A stretch of 64,000 nt of DNA. Source: RGZA01 sp041917755. Its GTDB lineage: Bacteria > Pseudomonadota > Alphaproteobacteria > UBA9219 > RGZA01. How positions within the stretch are numbered: the stretch's first letter is position 1; every line of letters starts with the position of its first letter. Under the pieces are notes generated by a model. It ran no database searches, was not told the origin of the DNA, and saw only the letters and a program-made list of their open reading frames with translations. Shown in pieces: positions 8,311 to 17,223 of this stretch. The position numbers and the translations under genes are program-made. The stretch spans positions 124,001-188,000 of the forward strand of contig JAYRWY010000017.1 in assembly GCA_041917755.1 (NCBI GenBank), read 5' to 3'.

Positions 8311-9086
8311 GTGATGCAGTGAGTGTTGCCGGCGGAATTCTAGACGCAAATGTGTTTCATGCGCGGCATTCCCCGCGTCATCATGCATTCAATTACAATG
8401 TGTTTTATCTGGCTGTGCCCATTAGGCGGATTGAAGAGCTTGCGCCATTAAAAACTCTATCGCTGAAAGGATTTGGCTTATTCGGGCTGTTGGAGAAAGA
8501 CCATGGGCTTGGCAATGCCAAGGCGTTTGATGACTGGATGCCGTCTATCCTGAAGCAATTTAATGCATCGTTTGAATTAGGCGATGTATTGCTTATCACC
8601 ATGCCGCGCGTGCTGCATTTTATATTCAATCCGGTCTCATTTTGGTGCTGCTTTGATACCGATGGAAAATTGCGCGCGGTCATTTCCGAGGTGAATAACA
8701 CCTTTAATGAACGGCATTGTTATTATAGTGCGCATGATGATGGCCGTGAAATTTTAAAGCGGGATGAATTGACCGCGCAAAAAGTATTCCATGTGTCACC
8801 GTTTATGGATGTAGAAGGCAGTTATCGTTTCAAATTCGATGTGCGCCCTGATGCCATCAATATTTTTATTGATTATTTTGTCGGCGGCGAGAAACGCCTG
8901 TCGACATCGCTATGCGGGAAGCGCCACGCGCTGAATGACCGTAATTTGCTTGTGCGGTTTTTCCAATATCCCCTTATCACCATTAAGGTGATCGCGCTTA
9001 TTCATTTCGAGGCCATCCGCCTTGTGATGAAGCGCATTCGTTATTTTAATAAACCACAGCCACCAAGTACGGAAATTAGCCGATGA
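8307..9086 (+). CDS. DUF1365 family protein
   Basis: 259 residues of the DUF1365 family (COG3496). Marks: HARHSPRHHAFNYNVFYL near the N-terminus (11-28), a central MPRVLHFIFNPVSFWCC, then EVNNTFNERHCY and KVFHVSPFMDVEGSYRF. The family is soluble with no known catalysis. It is nearly always found beside the FAD oxidoreductase and a Cfa-like methyltransferase, as here (4-base overlaps on both sides). A partner role in acyl-chain modification is inferred from that association. Confidence 0.92.
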   Translation: MSDAVSVAGGILDANVFHARHSPRHHAFNYNVFYLAVPIRRIEELAPLKTLSLKGFGLFGLLEKDHGLGNAKAFDDWMPSILKQFNASFELGDVLLITMPRVLHFIFNPVSFWCCFDTDGKLRAVISEVNNTFNERHCYYSAHDDGREILKRDELTAQKVFHVSPFMDVEGSYRFKFDVRPDAINIFIDYFVGGEKRLSTSLCGKRHALNDRNLLVRFFQYPLITIKVIALIHFEAIRLVMKRIRYFNKPQPPSTEISR

Positions 9087-10264
9087 AACAAGATGTAAAA
9101 AAACCAGCCACTCCATTTTATGGCCGCGCGTTTTTAGAGACATTCGAGCGTGCCAAGAAAGGTTGTTTGACGATTACCTTACCCAATGGCGAACAGCGTG
9201 TGTTTAAAGGCACGCAAGATGGCATGGTCGCGGATATGACCATTCATAACTGGGCGTGTGTGCCGCAAATTGCCATGCGCGGGGATATTGGCCTTGGTGA
9301 GACCTATGCCAGCGGCATGTGGGAAAGCAGCGATGTGAGCGCGTTCATTGCCTATTGCCTGCAAAATATTGATGAACTGGAAAGCTATGCCCATGGCAGC
9401 TGGATGCAGCGCATCGGTTTTGTGATTTATAATACCTTCCTCAAAGCCAATACCAAGAGGGGCAGCGTCGATAATATTCGTGCCCATTATGATGTAGGCA
9501 ATGATTTTTATCGCTTATGGCTGGATAAAACCATGACCTATTCATCGGCATTGCGTAGTGCACCGCATGATGATTTGGAGCGTGCACAGAAAAACAAATA
9601 TCAGCGCATTCTGGATAAACTCGGTGATGCGCATAAAAAAATATTGGAAATTGGCTGCGGATGGGGCGGCTTTGCCGAACAAGCCGCGCAAACAGGCCGC
9701 CACGTGACGGGAATTACCATATCCAAGCAGCAGCATGATTTTGCAGCCCGCCGCATTGGGCAGCATGCGCATATCAAGTTAATGGATTATCGCAATTTGA
9801 AAGAAAAGTTCGATGCGATTGTATCGATTGAAATGTTTGAAGCAGTGGGCGAGCGGTACTGGCCGGATTATTTCCGTACGGTTAAAAACAGCCTTGCCGA
9901 GCATGGCCGCGCATTGGTGCAGACCATTATTATTGATGACAAGGAATTTGATGGCTACAGGAAGCGCAGCGACTATATCCGTCATTATATTTTTCCAGGC
10001 GGTATGTTGCCCAGCCTTGCGCGGTTCAAGGAAGAGGCCACTAAAGCGGGATTAATCATCAAGGATATCCATTCCTTTGGTCATGATTATGCATGGACAC
10101 TGCGCCAATGGCTTGCCCGTTTCAAAAATGCCGAAAGCGAAATGTACAAGATGGGCTATGACCAATCGTTCTTGCGTAGCTGGCGGTTTTATATGGGCAT
10201 GTGTATAGGTGCATTTGATGTTGGCCGCACCAACGTGGTGCAAGTGGAGCTGGCTCATGCGTAA
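9083..10264 (+). CDS. cfa: Cyclopropane-fatty-acyl-phospholipid synthase family methyltransferase
   Basis: 393 residues. The enzyme transfers a methyl carbon from SAM to the double bond of unsaturated phospholipid acyl chains. Seen are the N-terminal lipid-binding part (IALRG-type ARGDIGLGETYASGMW region, with GETYASGMWESSDV), AHYDVGNDFYRLWLD, the SAM motif ILEIGCGWGGFAEQA (about residue 190), YRNLKEKFDAIVSIEMFEAVG, the YIFPGGMLPS block, and the C-terminal MCIGAFDVGRTNVVQVEL. Given its operon partners, the product may be a methylated or furan precursor rather than a plain cyclopropane. The stop overlaps the next gene. Confidence 0.94.
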   Translation: MKQDVKKPATPFYGRAFLETFERAKKGCLTITLPNGEQRVFKGTQDGMVADMTIHNWACVPQIAMRGDIGLGETYASGMWESSDVSAFIAYCLQNIDELESYAHGSWMQRIGFVIYNTFLKANTKRGSVDNIRAHYDVGNDFYRLWLDKTMTYSSALRSAPHDDLERAQKNKYQRILDKLGDAHKKILEIGCGWGGFAEQAAQTGRHVTGITISKQQHDFAARRIGQHAHIKLMDYRNLKEKFDAIVSIEMFEAVGERYWPDYFRTVKNSLAEHGRALVQTIIIDDKEFDGYRKRSDYIRHYIFPGGMLPSLARFKEEATKAGLIIKDIHSFGHDYAWTLRQWLARFKNAESEMYKMGYDQSFLRSWRFYMGMCIGAFDVGRTNVVQVELAHA

Positions 10265-10787
10265 TGCATGCTGCATCGTTGCTTTAATGTTGTGGCTTGT
10301 GCCGCACAGTGTGCTTGCGCTTCCGCCTATTCCGGATTCGGTGCAGCGTTATGTGCCGCATGCCGCCGCAGTGGGCGATGGTATTCTGAGTGTTGCGTTT
10401 TGGGATATTTATCAGGCGCGGCTGATTGCGCCGCATGGCACATGGGCCGCAAAGGCACCTTATGCACTGGATATTACTTATTTAACCGATATTGATGGGG
10501 CGGATATCGTTGCGCGTACAATTGATGAAATCAGTGCGCAAGGTGCCGCGAGTGATGCTCAGCTTGCAACCTGGAAGCAGCAATTGGAAACGTTTTTTCC
10601 CGATGTGAAGGCGGGCGATCATTTTATGGGGGTTGCCACCCAGCACGGCGAGACGGTTTTTTATAAAAATAATATCCGTATCGGCAATGTGAAAGACAAA
10701 GCATTTTCCAAAGCATTTTTTGCCATTTGGCTGGGCGAGAAAACCAGTGAACCAGCCTTGCGGCATAAATTACTGGGGATGAAATGA
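10257..10787 (+). CDS. Secreted chalcone-isomerase-like protein
   Basis: 176 residues starting at the ATG that overlaps the Cfa stop codon; an earlier in-frame ATG at 10209 lies inside cfa and would destroy the signal peptide. Residues 1-22 are a signal peptide ending in VLA. The mature part shows GDGILSVAFWDIYQARLIAP, DITYLTDIDGADIV and a C-terminal KAFFAIWLGEKTSEPALRHKLLG (split: FFAIWLGEKTSEPALR), the hallmarks of the bacterial chalcone-isomerase-like family. Some fold members bind fatty acids. A periplasmic lipid-related role fits the operon, but catalysis is not predictable. Confidence 0.85.
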   Translation: MRNACCIVALMLWLVPHSVLALPPIPDSVQRYVPHAAAVGDGILSVAFWDIYQARLIAPHGTWAAKAPYALDITYLTDIDGADIVARTIDEISAQGAASDAQLATWKQQLETFFPDVKAGDHFMGVATQHGETVFYKNNIRIGNVKDKAFSKAFFAIWLGEKTSEPALRHKLLGMK

Positions 10788-12037
10788 GTGCGCTTCAACG
10801 CCATTATATTTCTTACGCATTGCTTGCACTGCCCTTGGCGTTTTTGGGTTTGCCGCTTTATTTGAACTTACCAAAACTATATTTGGAACAATATCAGGTT
10901 GATTTATCAACGCTTGGCATCGCGTTGTTGTGCTTGCGTCTTGGCGATGCGTTTCTTGACCCGTTGATTGGCAAGCTTAGTGATCGTTATGCGCGGTATC
11001 GCCAGATGATTTTTGTTGTGGCTGCTGTTGCCTGCGTAATTTCCTTTAACGCATTGTTTGCTGCGCCGCTTTTTTCACCATTTCTCTGGTTTATAGTTTT
11101 TACTGGACTGACGTATTTATCCTATAGCGTGTTGACCATTAATTACTACTGCGTCGGATTACAGCAGGCGGATGATTATCATGGACGCACCGCTGTTTCC
11201 GCATGGCGCGAAGGTGTGGCGTTGATTGGCACGTTACTGGCGGCATTGTTACCACAAATCTTGCAACAGAATTTTCCAGCATTACAAAGTTTTCAAATAT
11301 ACGGCGTGGTATTCAGCGTATTGACGGTGGTGGGAATTATCAGTTTGTTTCCACGCGTAAGGCCAAACCCGTTGCCACCTAAGGCATCTGTATCTTTGTT
11401 GGGCCTTATAAAATCAAATACCAGGCTGGGCTGGTTGTTGGGCTTGTTTTTCTTTAATGCATTGCCAACAGCCATCACTTCCACGTTATTTCTGTTTTAT
11501 GCAGATGATGTTTTGAAAGCCAAAGACAGTGCCGGATATTTTCTGGCAGTTTATTTTTTTGCCGCAGTGTTGAGTACGCCATGCTGGTCATGGCTTTCAA
11601 AGCAGTTTGGAAAACGCAACACGCTGGTTGCGGCTATGGCTTTGGCGATGGGCAGTTTTGTATGGGCGTTTTTGCTTGGTGCGGGTGATGCAACCTTATT
11701 CTATATCATATGCGTGTTATCCGGTTTTGCGATGGGTGCGGATATGATTTTGTTGCCATCATTGCTGGCTGATGTGATGCACGGCCAAGATGATCAAGGC
11801 AGCAGCGGTTTCGGGTTATGGCATGCCTTGAGTAAATGGAGTTTGGCTTTGGCCGCTGGCATCAGCCTGCCGTTATTAGCAGCGTTCGGCTATCAGCCTG
11901 CCATCGCGCAAGCTGCGTCTACCCAGCATATTGTGTCAGTTGCGTATGCGCTTATTCCATGCGGGATAAAAGCGATTGCTCTTGGAATTTTACTCCTTAG
12001 TCCCCTTGATCAACCCACAGATAGGAAAGCATCATGA
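10784..12037 (+). CDS. MFS / GPH-type transporter
   Basis: 417 residues with about 11-12 hydrophobic segments. The loop after helix 2 reads LGDAFLDPLIGKLSDRYARYRQ, the GPH (glycoside-pentoside-hexuronide) variant of the MFS loop, seen here as DPLIGKLSDRYARYR. A second loop reads WSWLSKQFGKRN. Homologues sit in the same position in other FAD-oxidoreductase/DUF1365/Cfa operons, and the substrate is not known. It overlaps the upstream and downstream genes by 4 bases each. Confidence 0.85.
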   Translation: MSALQRHYISYALLALPLAFLGLPLYLNLPKLYLEQYQVDLSTLGIALLCLRLGDAFLDPLIGKLSDRYARYRQMIFVVAAVACVISFNALFAAPLFSPFLWFIVFTGLTYLSYSVLTINYYCVGLQQADDYHGRTAVSAWREGVALIGTLLAALLPQILQQNFPALQSFQIYGVVFSVLTVVGIISLFPRVRPNPLPPKASVSLLGLIKSNTRLGWLLGLFFFNALPTAITSTLFLFYADDVLKAKDSAGYFLAVYFFAAVLSTPCWSWLSKQFGKRNTLVAAMALAMGSFVWAFLLGAGDATLFYIICVLSGFAMGADMILLPSLLADVMHGQDDQGSSGFGLWHALSKWSLALAAGISLPLLAAFGYQPAIAQAASTQHIVSVAYALIPCGIKAIALGILLLSPLDQPTDRKAS

Positions 12038-12561
12038 AGAAGCTACTCGCGCTTATTACCGGATTGTTTTTTGCACTCACCGGATGTTCCAGCCAGAAGA
12101 TTGAGGAGTATCAGGCGGTCACACCCAAAATGGATATTCGCGAATATCTGAACGGTGAAAGTGAAGCATGGGGCGTCTTGTTTGATTTAAACGGCAAACA
12201 GGACAGTCATTTCCATGTAAAAATGAAAGGAACATGGAAGGGTAATGAAGGAAAGCTTGAAGAACATTTTGTATTCAGTGATGGCCGGAAAGATGAGCGT
12301 GTGTGGACCATTCATGTAACCGATGACAATAACTTCACTGCAACGGCCAAGGATGTTGTGGGTACCGCTATTGGTACCCAGCAAGGAAACGCCGTGAATA
12401 TGCAATATGTCTTGCGCATTCCACGGGATGGCAGCACCATTGATCTGGATATGGATGACTGGATGTACCGCATTGATGACAAGACGGTTTTAAACCGCAC
12501 CCAAATGCGTAAATATGGTATCAAAGTTGGCGAGTTGATGATTGTCTTTAAGAAGAAATAA
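12034..12561 (+). CDS. DUF3833 lipoprotein
   Basis: 175 residues. The N-terminus MKKLLALITGLFFALTGCSS is a lipoprotein signal with the lipobox LTGC, so Cys18 would be lipidated. The rest matches DUF3833: YLNGESEAWGVLFDLNGK, FSDGRKDERVWTI and the C-terminal DWMYRIDDKTVLNRTQMRKYG. It is an envelope protein of unknown function and a regular member of this operon type. It overlaps the MFS gene by 4 bases, and the SDR starts 2 bases after its stop. Confidence 0.92.
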   Translation: MKKLLALITGLFFALTGCSSQKIEEYQAVTPKMDIREYLNGESEAWGVLFDLNGKQDSHFHVKMKGTWKGNEGKLEEHFVFSDGRKDERVWTIHVTDDNNFTATAKDVVGTAIGTQQGNAVNMQYVLRIPRDGSTIDLDMDDWMYRIDDKTVLNRTQMRKYGIKVGELMIVFKKK

Positions 12562-12563
12562 GC

Positions 12564-13343
12564 ATGGCGATGCTTCTTGGAAAACGGGTATGGCTGATTG
12601 GTGCCAGTGAAGGTATAGGGCGGGAGCTTGCGCTGCAGCTGGCCAAACAAGGTGCGGTGCTGGCTTTATCTGCTCGCAATCTAACCCGTTTGGAAGAAGT
12701 GCGTGAGGCGTGTAAAAGTAACGTAGTCCATGCCCCCATTCTTGTGCCATGCGATGTAGCGGATAGTTCATCAGTACGAAGCGCATGGGAAGTGGTTGCG
12801 GCCAGTTGGGGCGCACCTGATATCCTGATTTATAATGCAGGTACCTATGAGCCGATGCCTGCGCAGCAATATCATTTACAAAAAATTGAAGCGATGGTGG
12901 ATGTTAATTTCCGTGGCGCGTTGCGGGTGTTGGATTGTGCCCTACCTGTGTTGATTGCAAAAGAGGCGGGGCACATTGTGCTAGTGGGTAGTGTGGCGGG
13001 TTATCGTGGTCTTCCCGATGCGATGGGATATGGCGCAAGCAAGGCTGCGCTTATTCATCTGGCTGAAAATCTGATGTGTGATTTAAAGCCGTATGGCATC
13101 CGCACGCAAATTGTAAACCCGGGCTTTGTGAAAACACGGCTCACGGATAAAAACAGTTTTTCAATGCCGGGTATTATTACGGCCGAGCAGGCAGCGGGAT
13201 ATATTGTACGCGGCTTGCAGGCAAGCCGCTTCGAGATAGCCTTCCCGTTTGTATTTTCCACCATTATGAAATTGCTGCGTTTATTGCCTAGCGCACTGTA
13301 TTTCAGACTCATTGGCGCTAAACGAAAGACATCAGACCGATAG
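12564..13343 (+). CDS. Short-chain dehydrogenase/reductase, last gene of the lipid operon
   Basis: 259 residues with a Rossmann NAD(P) motif GASEGIGREL (about 13-22), NAG in IYNAGTYEP, Ser in VLVGSVAGYRG, and the catalytic Tyr-x3-Lys in YGASKAAL. A hydrophobic C-terminal segment (FSTIMKLLRLLPSALYF) suggests membrane association, as in retinol-dehydrogenase-like SDRs. It closes the seven-gene operon and runs 12 bases into the 3' end of the convergent FkbM methyltransferase gene. Confidence 0.9.
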   Translation: MAMLLGKRVWLIGASEGIGRELALQLAKQGAVLALSARNLTRLEEVREACKSNVVHAPILVPCDVADSSSVRSAWEVVAASWGAPDILIYNAGTYEPMPAQQYHLQKIEAMVDVNFRGALRVLDCALPVLIAKEAGHIVLVGSVAGYRGLPDAMGYGASKAALIHLAENLMCDLKPYGIRTQIVNPGFVKTRLTDKNSFSMPGIITAEQAAGYIVRGLQASRFEIAFPFVFSTIMKLLRLLPSALYFRLIGAKRKTSDR

Positions 13344-14048
13344 TAGGCTTTCAAAATAGGCTTTGCGTTCGTTGAAATAGAGCATGATGGCTTTGCGTGT
13401 ATCAGCCGAGAGCAAGGAGACAGGCACAAAAATATCTTCCTTCACCACGCGCAGAACTTTTTCATAACCTTGCTGGGTGAAGGCATGGACCAGCTCTGTG
13501 CTTTCCGGATGATTTTCACATAAGATAATGGGCTTGGTACGGGCGATGGTATCGCGCCCGCCAAGCAATACGTTTTTTTCCCAGCCCTGCACATCCATCT
13601 TGATAAAATTGATTTCGGGAATGGCAAAGCTATCCAGTGTTCTTACCTCAGCAGTTGAAGTGCTGGCTTCGCGTTCGCCAAATGCGCCAAAGGAACCCGC
13701 GCCACTATTATGCATATGGGTGGGCATATAAAAGGATTTGCGTGCCACTTCGTTGGATAAACCAAAGGGATATACCTCGCAGTTTAGCCCTTCGAGATTT
13801 TTGCGTAGGCATTCCACATTTTGCGCGCGCGGTTCAAAGCAAATGACTTTTTTGAAGATAGCGGTGAGTGGTTTGGCCCATAGCCCCACATGCGCGCCAA
13901 TATCCACAGCAACATTCATAGGCATTTGGAGCGCGCGGCACACGCCAAGGCCCATTTCACGCTGCAAGATCTGATAATCGCCTTTTTCCAGAAACGGCTG
14001 GAAATGCGTTTCATCATCTGGGAAGTAGTACCCAACTTCAAATTTCAT
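13332..14048 (-). CDS. FkbM family SAM-dependent methyltransferase
   Basis: 238 residues. The SAM-binding motif is VAVDIGAHVGLWAKPL (about 46-61), followed by ICFEPRAQNVECLRKNL. The FkbM signature VRTLDSF...INFIKMDVQGWEKNVLLGG is present, with Asp in KMDVQGWE. Members O-methylate sugars or other small molecules. It points away from the large sugar locus but is next to it, so a glycan-modifying role is plausible. Its 3' end overlaps the SDR by 12 bases in convergent arrangement. Confidence 0.9.
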   Translation of the reverse strand: MKFEVGYYFPDDETHFQPFLEKGDYQILQREMGLGVCRALQMPMNVAVDIGAHVGLWAKPLTAIFKKVICFEPRAQNVECLRKNLEGLNCEVYPFGLSNEVARKSFYMPTHMHNSGAGSFGAFGEREASTSTAEVRTLDSFAIPEINFIKMDVQGWEKNVLLGGRDTIARTKPIILCENHPESTELVHAFTQQGYEKVLRVVKEDIFVPVSLLSADTRKAIMLYFNERKAYFESLLSV

Positions 14049-14357
14049 GCGCCGACATCCGGTTGGGCGATTGATAAAAACATGATCTTATCATTCACAA
14101 CTTTATGGCTAGCCAGCTTTATTCCCATGATTCTAATTTGACCGATCATTCCATTAATGAATGACATGTTTCTCACCTTTTCAGTAGCTTAACTGTGGTT
14201 TGATATTGAAATATGTATCATTTGCCGCACTGCAAAGTAGGTAAAAAGCGGCTTTTTTGTTTTGACTGGCCTTGGGGGCTGGACTATAAAAACCAGACGT
14301 CACACAGTGTGCAACGTATTGCACCAACAGATTTTTTTATTTTAGCGAGGACATCTA
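14049..14357 (+). other. 309-base intergenic region ahead of the sugar locus
   Basis: It separates the divergent FkbM gene and the aldolase gene. The only clear signal is the strong promoter at 14262-14290. The transcript would have a leader of about 60 bases. I see no convincing riboswitch, terminator or small gene. A 60-codon frame at 14213-14395 overlaps the promoter and the aldolase start and does not look coding. Confidence 0.6.
14262..14290 (+). promoter_or_regulatory. Near-consensus sigma-70 promoter driving the sugar locus
   Basis: TTGACT (14262-14267) and TATAAA (14285-14290) are separated by exactly 17 bases, five of six consensus matches in each box. Transcription would begin near 14297. 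A GCGAGG ribosome-binding site lies about 8 bases before the ATG at 14358. It is the best promoter match I found in the window, so the locus it starts is probably well expressed. Confidence 0.7.
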
Positions 14358-15197
14358 ATGAACAAGCTCGAACGCCAAATGCTCGAAATTCTTAAAAAGG
14401 GCCGTGATGAATACGGTTACCTTGCTGTTAAAGCCGAATTCGAAGCAGAAGGTACGCGCGTTGAAGAATTACTCCGCCTCATTGAAATTGCCCGCAAGGC
14501 AAATGTTAAGATCGGTTTGAAGATTGGTGGTTGCGAAGCCATGCGCGATTTGCTGGAAAGCAAGCAATTGGGCGTTGATTACATTATCGCACCGATGGTT
14601 GAAACCGTTTACGCGCTTAGCAAGTTCATCGATTCCAAGAACAAGGTTTACACAGCAGACGAACAGAAAGACACCGACTTCTTGTTCAACCTTGAAACCG
14701 AAACCGCATTCTCGCACCTCAATGGTTTGGCTGATGAAGCACGTAAACCAAATGGTTCCAACGGTATCGTATTCGGCCGCGTCGACTTCTCCCTCTCCAA
14801 GGGCTTCTCGCGTGATGACATCAACGAACAAAAAGTAACCGATTACATTCTTGAAACCGCTAAGGTTGCCAAGCAAAAGGGTCTCGACCTGGTTGTAGGT
14901 GGCGGCGTGTCGATGGATGCGATTTCTGCACTTCGTCAGGTGAACAAGATTCTTCTCACCCGCTTTGAAACCCGCAAGGTTATCTTCGACGGTAAGGCGA
15001 TCGAGCAAAAGGAAATCGAAGGCGGTCTTCTCAATGCCGTTCACTTTGAATTGCTGTGGCTCCTTAACAAGCGCGAATACTACGGCGCCATCCAACGCGA
15101 AGATGCCAAGCGCATCGACATGTTGGAAAAGCGTTGGCACATTCTGCAAGCCGAAGCCGAAGCGCAAGGCAAGCCTGCAATCGCACTGGCATCGTAA
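14358..15197 (+). CDS. HpcH/HpaI-type aldolase/citrate lyase family protein
   Basis: 279 residues. The pattern KIGGCEAMRDLLESKQLGVD, YIIAPMVETVYALSKF and FNLETETAFSHLNGL is that of metal-dependent aldolase/citrate-lyase TIM barrels, where the Glu and a downstream Asp (FGRVDFSLSKG) bind the metal. Such enzymes make or break C-C bonds using pyruvate or oxaloacetate. It is first in a run with an SDR and a sugar-phosphate cyclase, suggesting synthesis of an unusual sugar or cyclitol; the product is unknown. Its codon use is noticeably optimised (CTC, AAG, ACC), fitting the strong promoter. Confidence 0.82.
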   Translation: MNKLERQMLEILKKGRDEYGYLAVKAEFEAEGTRVEELLRLIEIARKANVKIGLKIGGCEAMRDLLESKQLGVDYIIAPMVETVYALSKFIDSKNKVYTADEQKDTDFLFNLETETAFSHLNGLADEARKPNGSNGIVFGRVDFSLSKGFSRDDINEQKVTDYILETAKVAKQKGLDLVVGGGVSMDAISALRQVNKILLTRFETRKVIFDGKAIEQKEIEGGLLNAVHFELLWLLNKREYYGAIQREDAKRIDMLEKRWHILQAEAEAQGKPAIALAS

Positions 15198-15218
15198 ATC
15201 CAAGCAAGGATACGGCGT

Positions 15219-15968
15219 GTGTCACACAACGCAGACCCACGCAAGTTGGACGCAATAAAAGCCCCCCGGTTACTGCTATTTGGTGGTACCGGGGCTATTG
15301 GTACCTCCATTCAGGAAAAGTTTGTACGCGAAGGTTGGCACGTGATTGCCACCGCGCGGCATATCCCCGATGAAACACCGGTTAAAGGCGTGCAGTGGAT
15401 TTCATTGGATCCCTTTAGCAAAGATTTTGATGTATCTGTAATTGAAGCGCATGCACCTTATGCAGCGGTATGCTGGGCGCAGGGCGCAAATTTAAATGAT
15501 AGCGCGTATGATGTGAATATTGATAAGCATATGGAGTTGTACCGCGCCAATTGTCTTTACATTATCATCACCTTACAAAAAATTCTTGAACGTCAATTGC
15601 TGGCGGATGCATCACGCCTATGCGTGATTAGTTCCATCTGGCAGAACATCGCGCGGCAGAATAAATACTCATACTGCATTACCAAATCCGCATTGCAGGG
15701 ATTGGTATTATCTGCAGCTGCAGATTTGGCGGCCGATGGGCATTTGATAAATGCGGTATTGCCGGGTGCACTGGATACACCAATGACGCAGCGCAACCTT
15801 AGTCTTGAACAAATCAAGCAATTAGCCAGCGCGACCAAATTCAACCGCATGCCAAAACTGGATGATGTATCCAATTTGGTTTTCCATTTATGTTCACCAA
15901 ATAACACCGGTATTACTGGTCAATTCATTGCCTCTGATCTTGGGTACAGCCATGTCCGTATCGTCTAA
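15219..15968 (+). CDS. Short-chain dehydrogenase/reductase of the sugar locus
   Basis: 249 residues from a GTG start (TGTGTCACACAAC context). A Rossmann motif LFGGTGAIGTSIQEKF (19-34) lies near the N-terminus. Catalytic residues are Ser in CVISSIWQN and Tyr-x3-Lys in YSYCITKSALQG. The 3' end overlaps the cyclase start by 17 bases, so the two are translationally coupled. It probably reduces or oxidises a sugar or cyclitol intermediate; the substrate is not deducible. Confidence 0.85.
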   Translation: MSHNADPRKLDAIKAPRLLLFGGTGAIGTSIQEKFVREGWHVIATARHIPDETPVKGVQWISLDPFSKDFDVSVIEAHAPYAAVCWAQGANLNDSAYDVNIDKHMELYRANCLYIIITLQKILERQLLADASRLCVISSIWQNIARQNKYSYCITKSALQGLVLSAAADLAADGHLINAVLPGALDTPMTQRNLSLEQIKQLASATKFNRMPKLDDVSNLVFHLCSPNNTGITGQFIASDLGYSHVRIV

Positions 15969-17085
15969 GTTTTCCATTTCGTCATCCACCGGTAGCTATG
16001 AGGTGGAAATTGCATCCGGGCTTTATCGCCAGTTTATGAAGGAAGGCAAAAAGCTGATTGCGATTTGCGATGAACGCTTTGCTGCTGATTTTAAGGCGGC
16101 CGGTGTGCAGGCCATTGCACTGCATTCGGAAGAAACGGTCAAAAGCCTGTCGGCCATTCCTGATATTATTACCCAGTTACGCAAGGCTGGAACCACACGC
16201 GATACATTATTGTTGGCTGTGGGCGGCGGCATTGTGCAAGACGTATCTGCATTCTGCGCAGCAATTTACATGCGCGGCCTTGAATGGATGTATATGCCGA
16301 CCACCTTGCTCGGTATGGCGGATAGCTGCATCGGCGGAAAATCATCCATCAATGTGGGCGAGTATAAAAATATTGTTGGTACATTTAACCCGCCGCGCCG
16401 CGTGGTGATTGACCCCAGTTTTGTAAAAACATTATCAGCTGAGCAAATCGCGGCAGGCCTTATTGAAGCAGCAAAAATTTGTTATTGCCGCGGCATCGAT
16501 AGCTGGAAGGCATATTTGGCCAATAACCCGTCAGCAACCATGACCGAAGATGGATTTGCAGGTGTGATTGCCACATCGCTGGCTGCAAAGAAATGGTTCA
16601 TTGAAACCGATGAATTTGATAAGGGCGAGCGTTTGCTGCTCAATTTCGGTCATACTTTTGGCCACGCCTTGGAAGGTGCATCCCATTACCGCGTTAGCCA
16701 TGGTATTGCGGTGGGCGTGGGTATGCTGTGCGCGCTGGCACTGGAAGAGCGGTTGGGCACCAAGTACGACGCACACCCGCAGGTGGCCGTGATGCGTAAC
16801 CATGTGGAAGAGTTATTAGCATTGGTCACGGATTTGCCAGCAGCATTGGAAGGTGTGACCGCACCGGATTTATTCGATCGCTTTTCATCTGATAAAAAGC
16901 ACAAGAGCGATGGTTACCGCGTGGTGGTGGTTGCGGCGGATGGCACCGCCCAGCTCAAAGCCTTGCCAAAAAATGATGAATCCCGTACTCATTTAACGGC
17001 AGCGATGAAAGTTGTTTTAGATAAGTTATCATTGCCGAAATCATTAAAAATTTTAGATCAGTCTTTAAATAACTCCGCTGCTTAA
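15952..17085 (+). CDS. Sugar-phosphate cyclase (3-dehydroquinate-synthase superfamily)
   Basis: 377 residues starting at the ATG within the SDR 3' end. NAD motif GGGIVQDVSAF, then YMPTTLLGMADSCIGGKSS, NIVGTFNPP, the metal-site Glu in GLIEAAKI and His in FGHTFGHALEG mark the family that cyclises sugar phosphates (DHQS, EEVS, DOI synthase). The central stretch is unlike housekeeping AroB (which reads QVDSSVGGKT), so I favour a specialised cyclase making a carbocycle for surface polysaccharide. The final 20-odd residues after KVVLDKL look unrelated to the family. Function as AroB cannot be excluded. Confidence 0.82.
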   Translation: MSVSSKFSISSSTGSYEVEIASGLYRQFMKEGKKLIAICDERFAADFKAAGVQAIALHSEETVKSLSAIPDIITQLRKAGTTRDTLLLAVGGGIVQDVSAFCAAIYMRGLEWMYMPTTLLGMADSCIGGKSSINVGEYKNIVGTFNPPRRVVIDPSFVKTLSAEQIAAGLIEAAKICYCRGIDSWKAYLANNPSATMTEDGFAGVIATSLAAKKWFIETDEFDKGERLLLNFGHTFGHALEGASHYRVSHGIAVGVGMLCALALEERLGTKYDAHPQVAVMRNHVEELLALVTDLPAALEGVTAPDLFDRFSSDKKHKSDGYRVVVVAADGTAQLKALPKNDESRTHLTAAMKVVLDKLSLPKSLKILDQSLNNSAA

Positions 17086-17188
17086 TCTGGGCGTTAGTGG
17101 GAAGCGGTATAAAAAATGATTCATATCAACTGCTTAACGATACAGGAAAAGCAAAATCCATTCATCTTAGTTAATAGGGTATTTTTAC

Positions 17189-17216
17189 TTGCTGTTAGTA
17201 ATTTACGCGCTATTAT
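17189..17216 (+). promoter_or_regulatory. Candidate promoter for the small RNA upstream of the Abi gene
   Basis: TTGCTG (17189-17194) and TATTAT (17211-17216) are separated by 16 bases, with four and five of six consensus matches. Initiation near 17224 would place the structured RNA right at the 5' end of the transcript. Position relative to the RNA is the main support. Confidence 0.4.
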
Positions 17217-17223
17217 CATTGTC

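Noticed and set aside
14469..15203. 244-codon minus-strand open frame
   Set aside because: Antisense to the aldolase gene; arises from codon bias, with no recognised domain.
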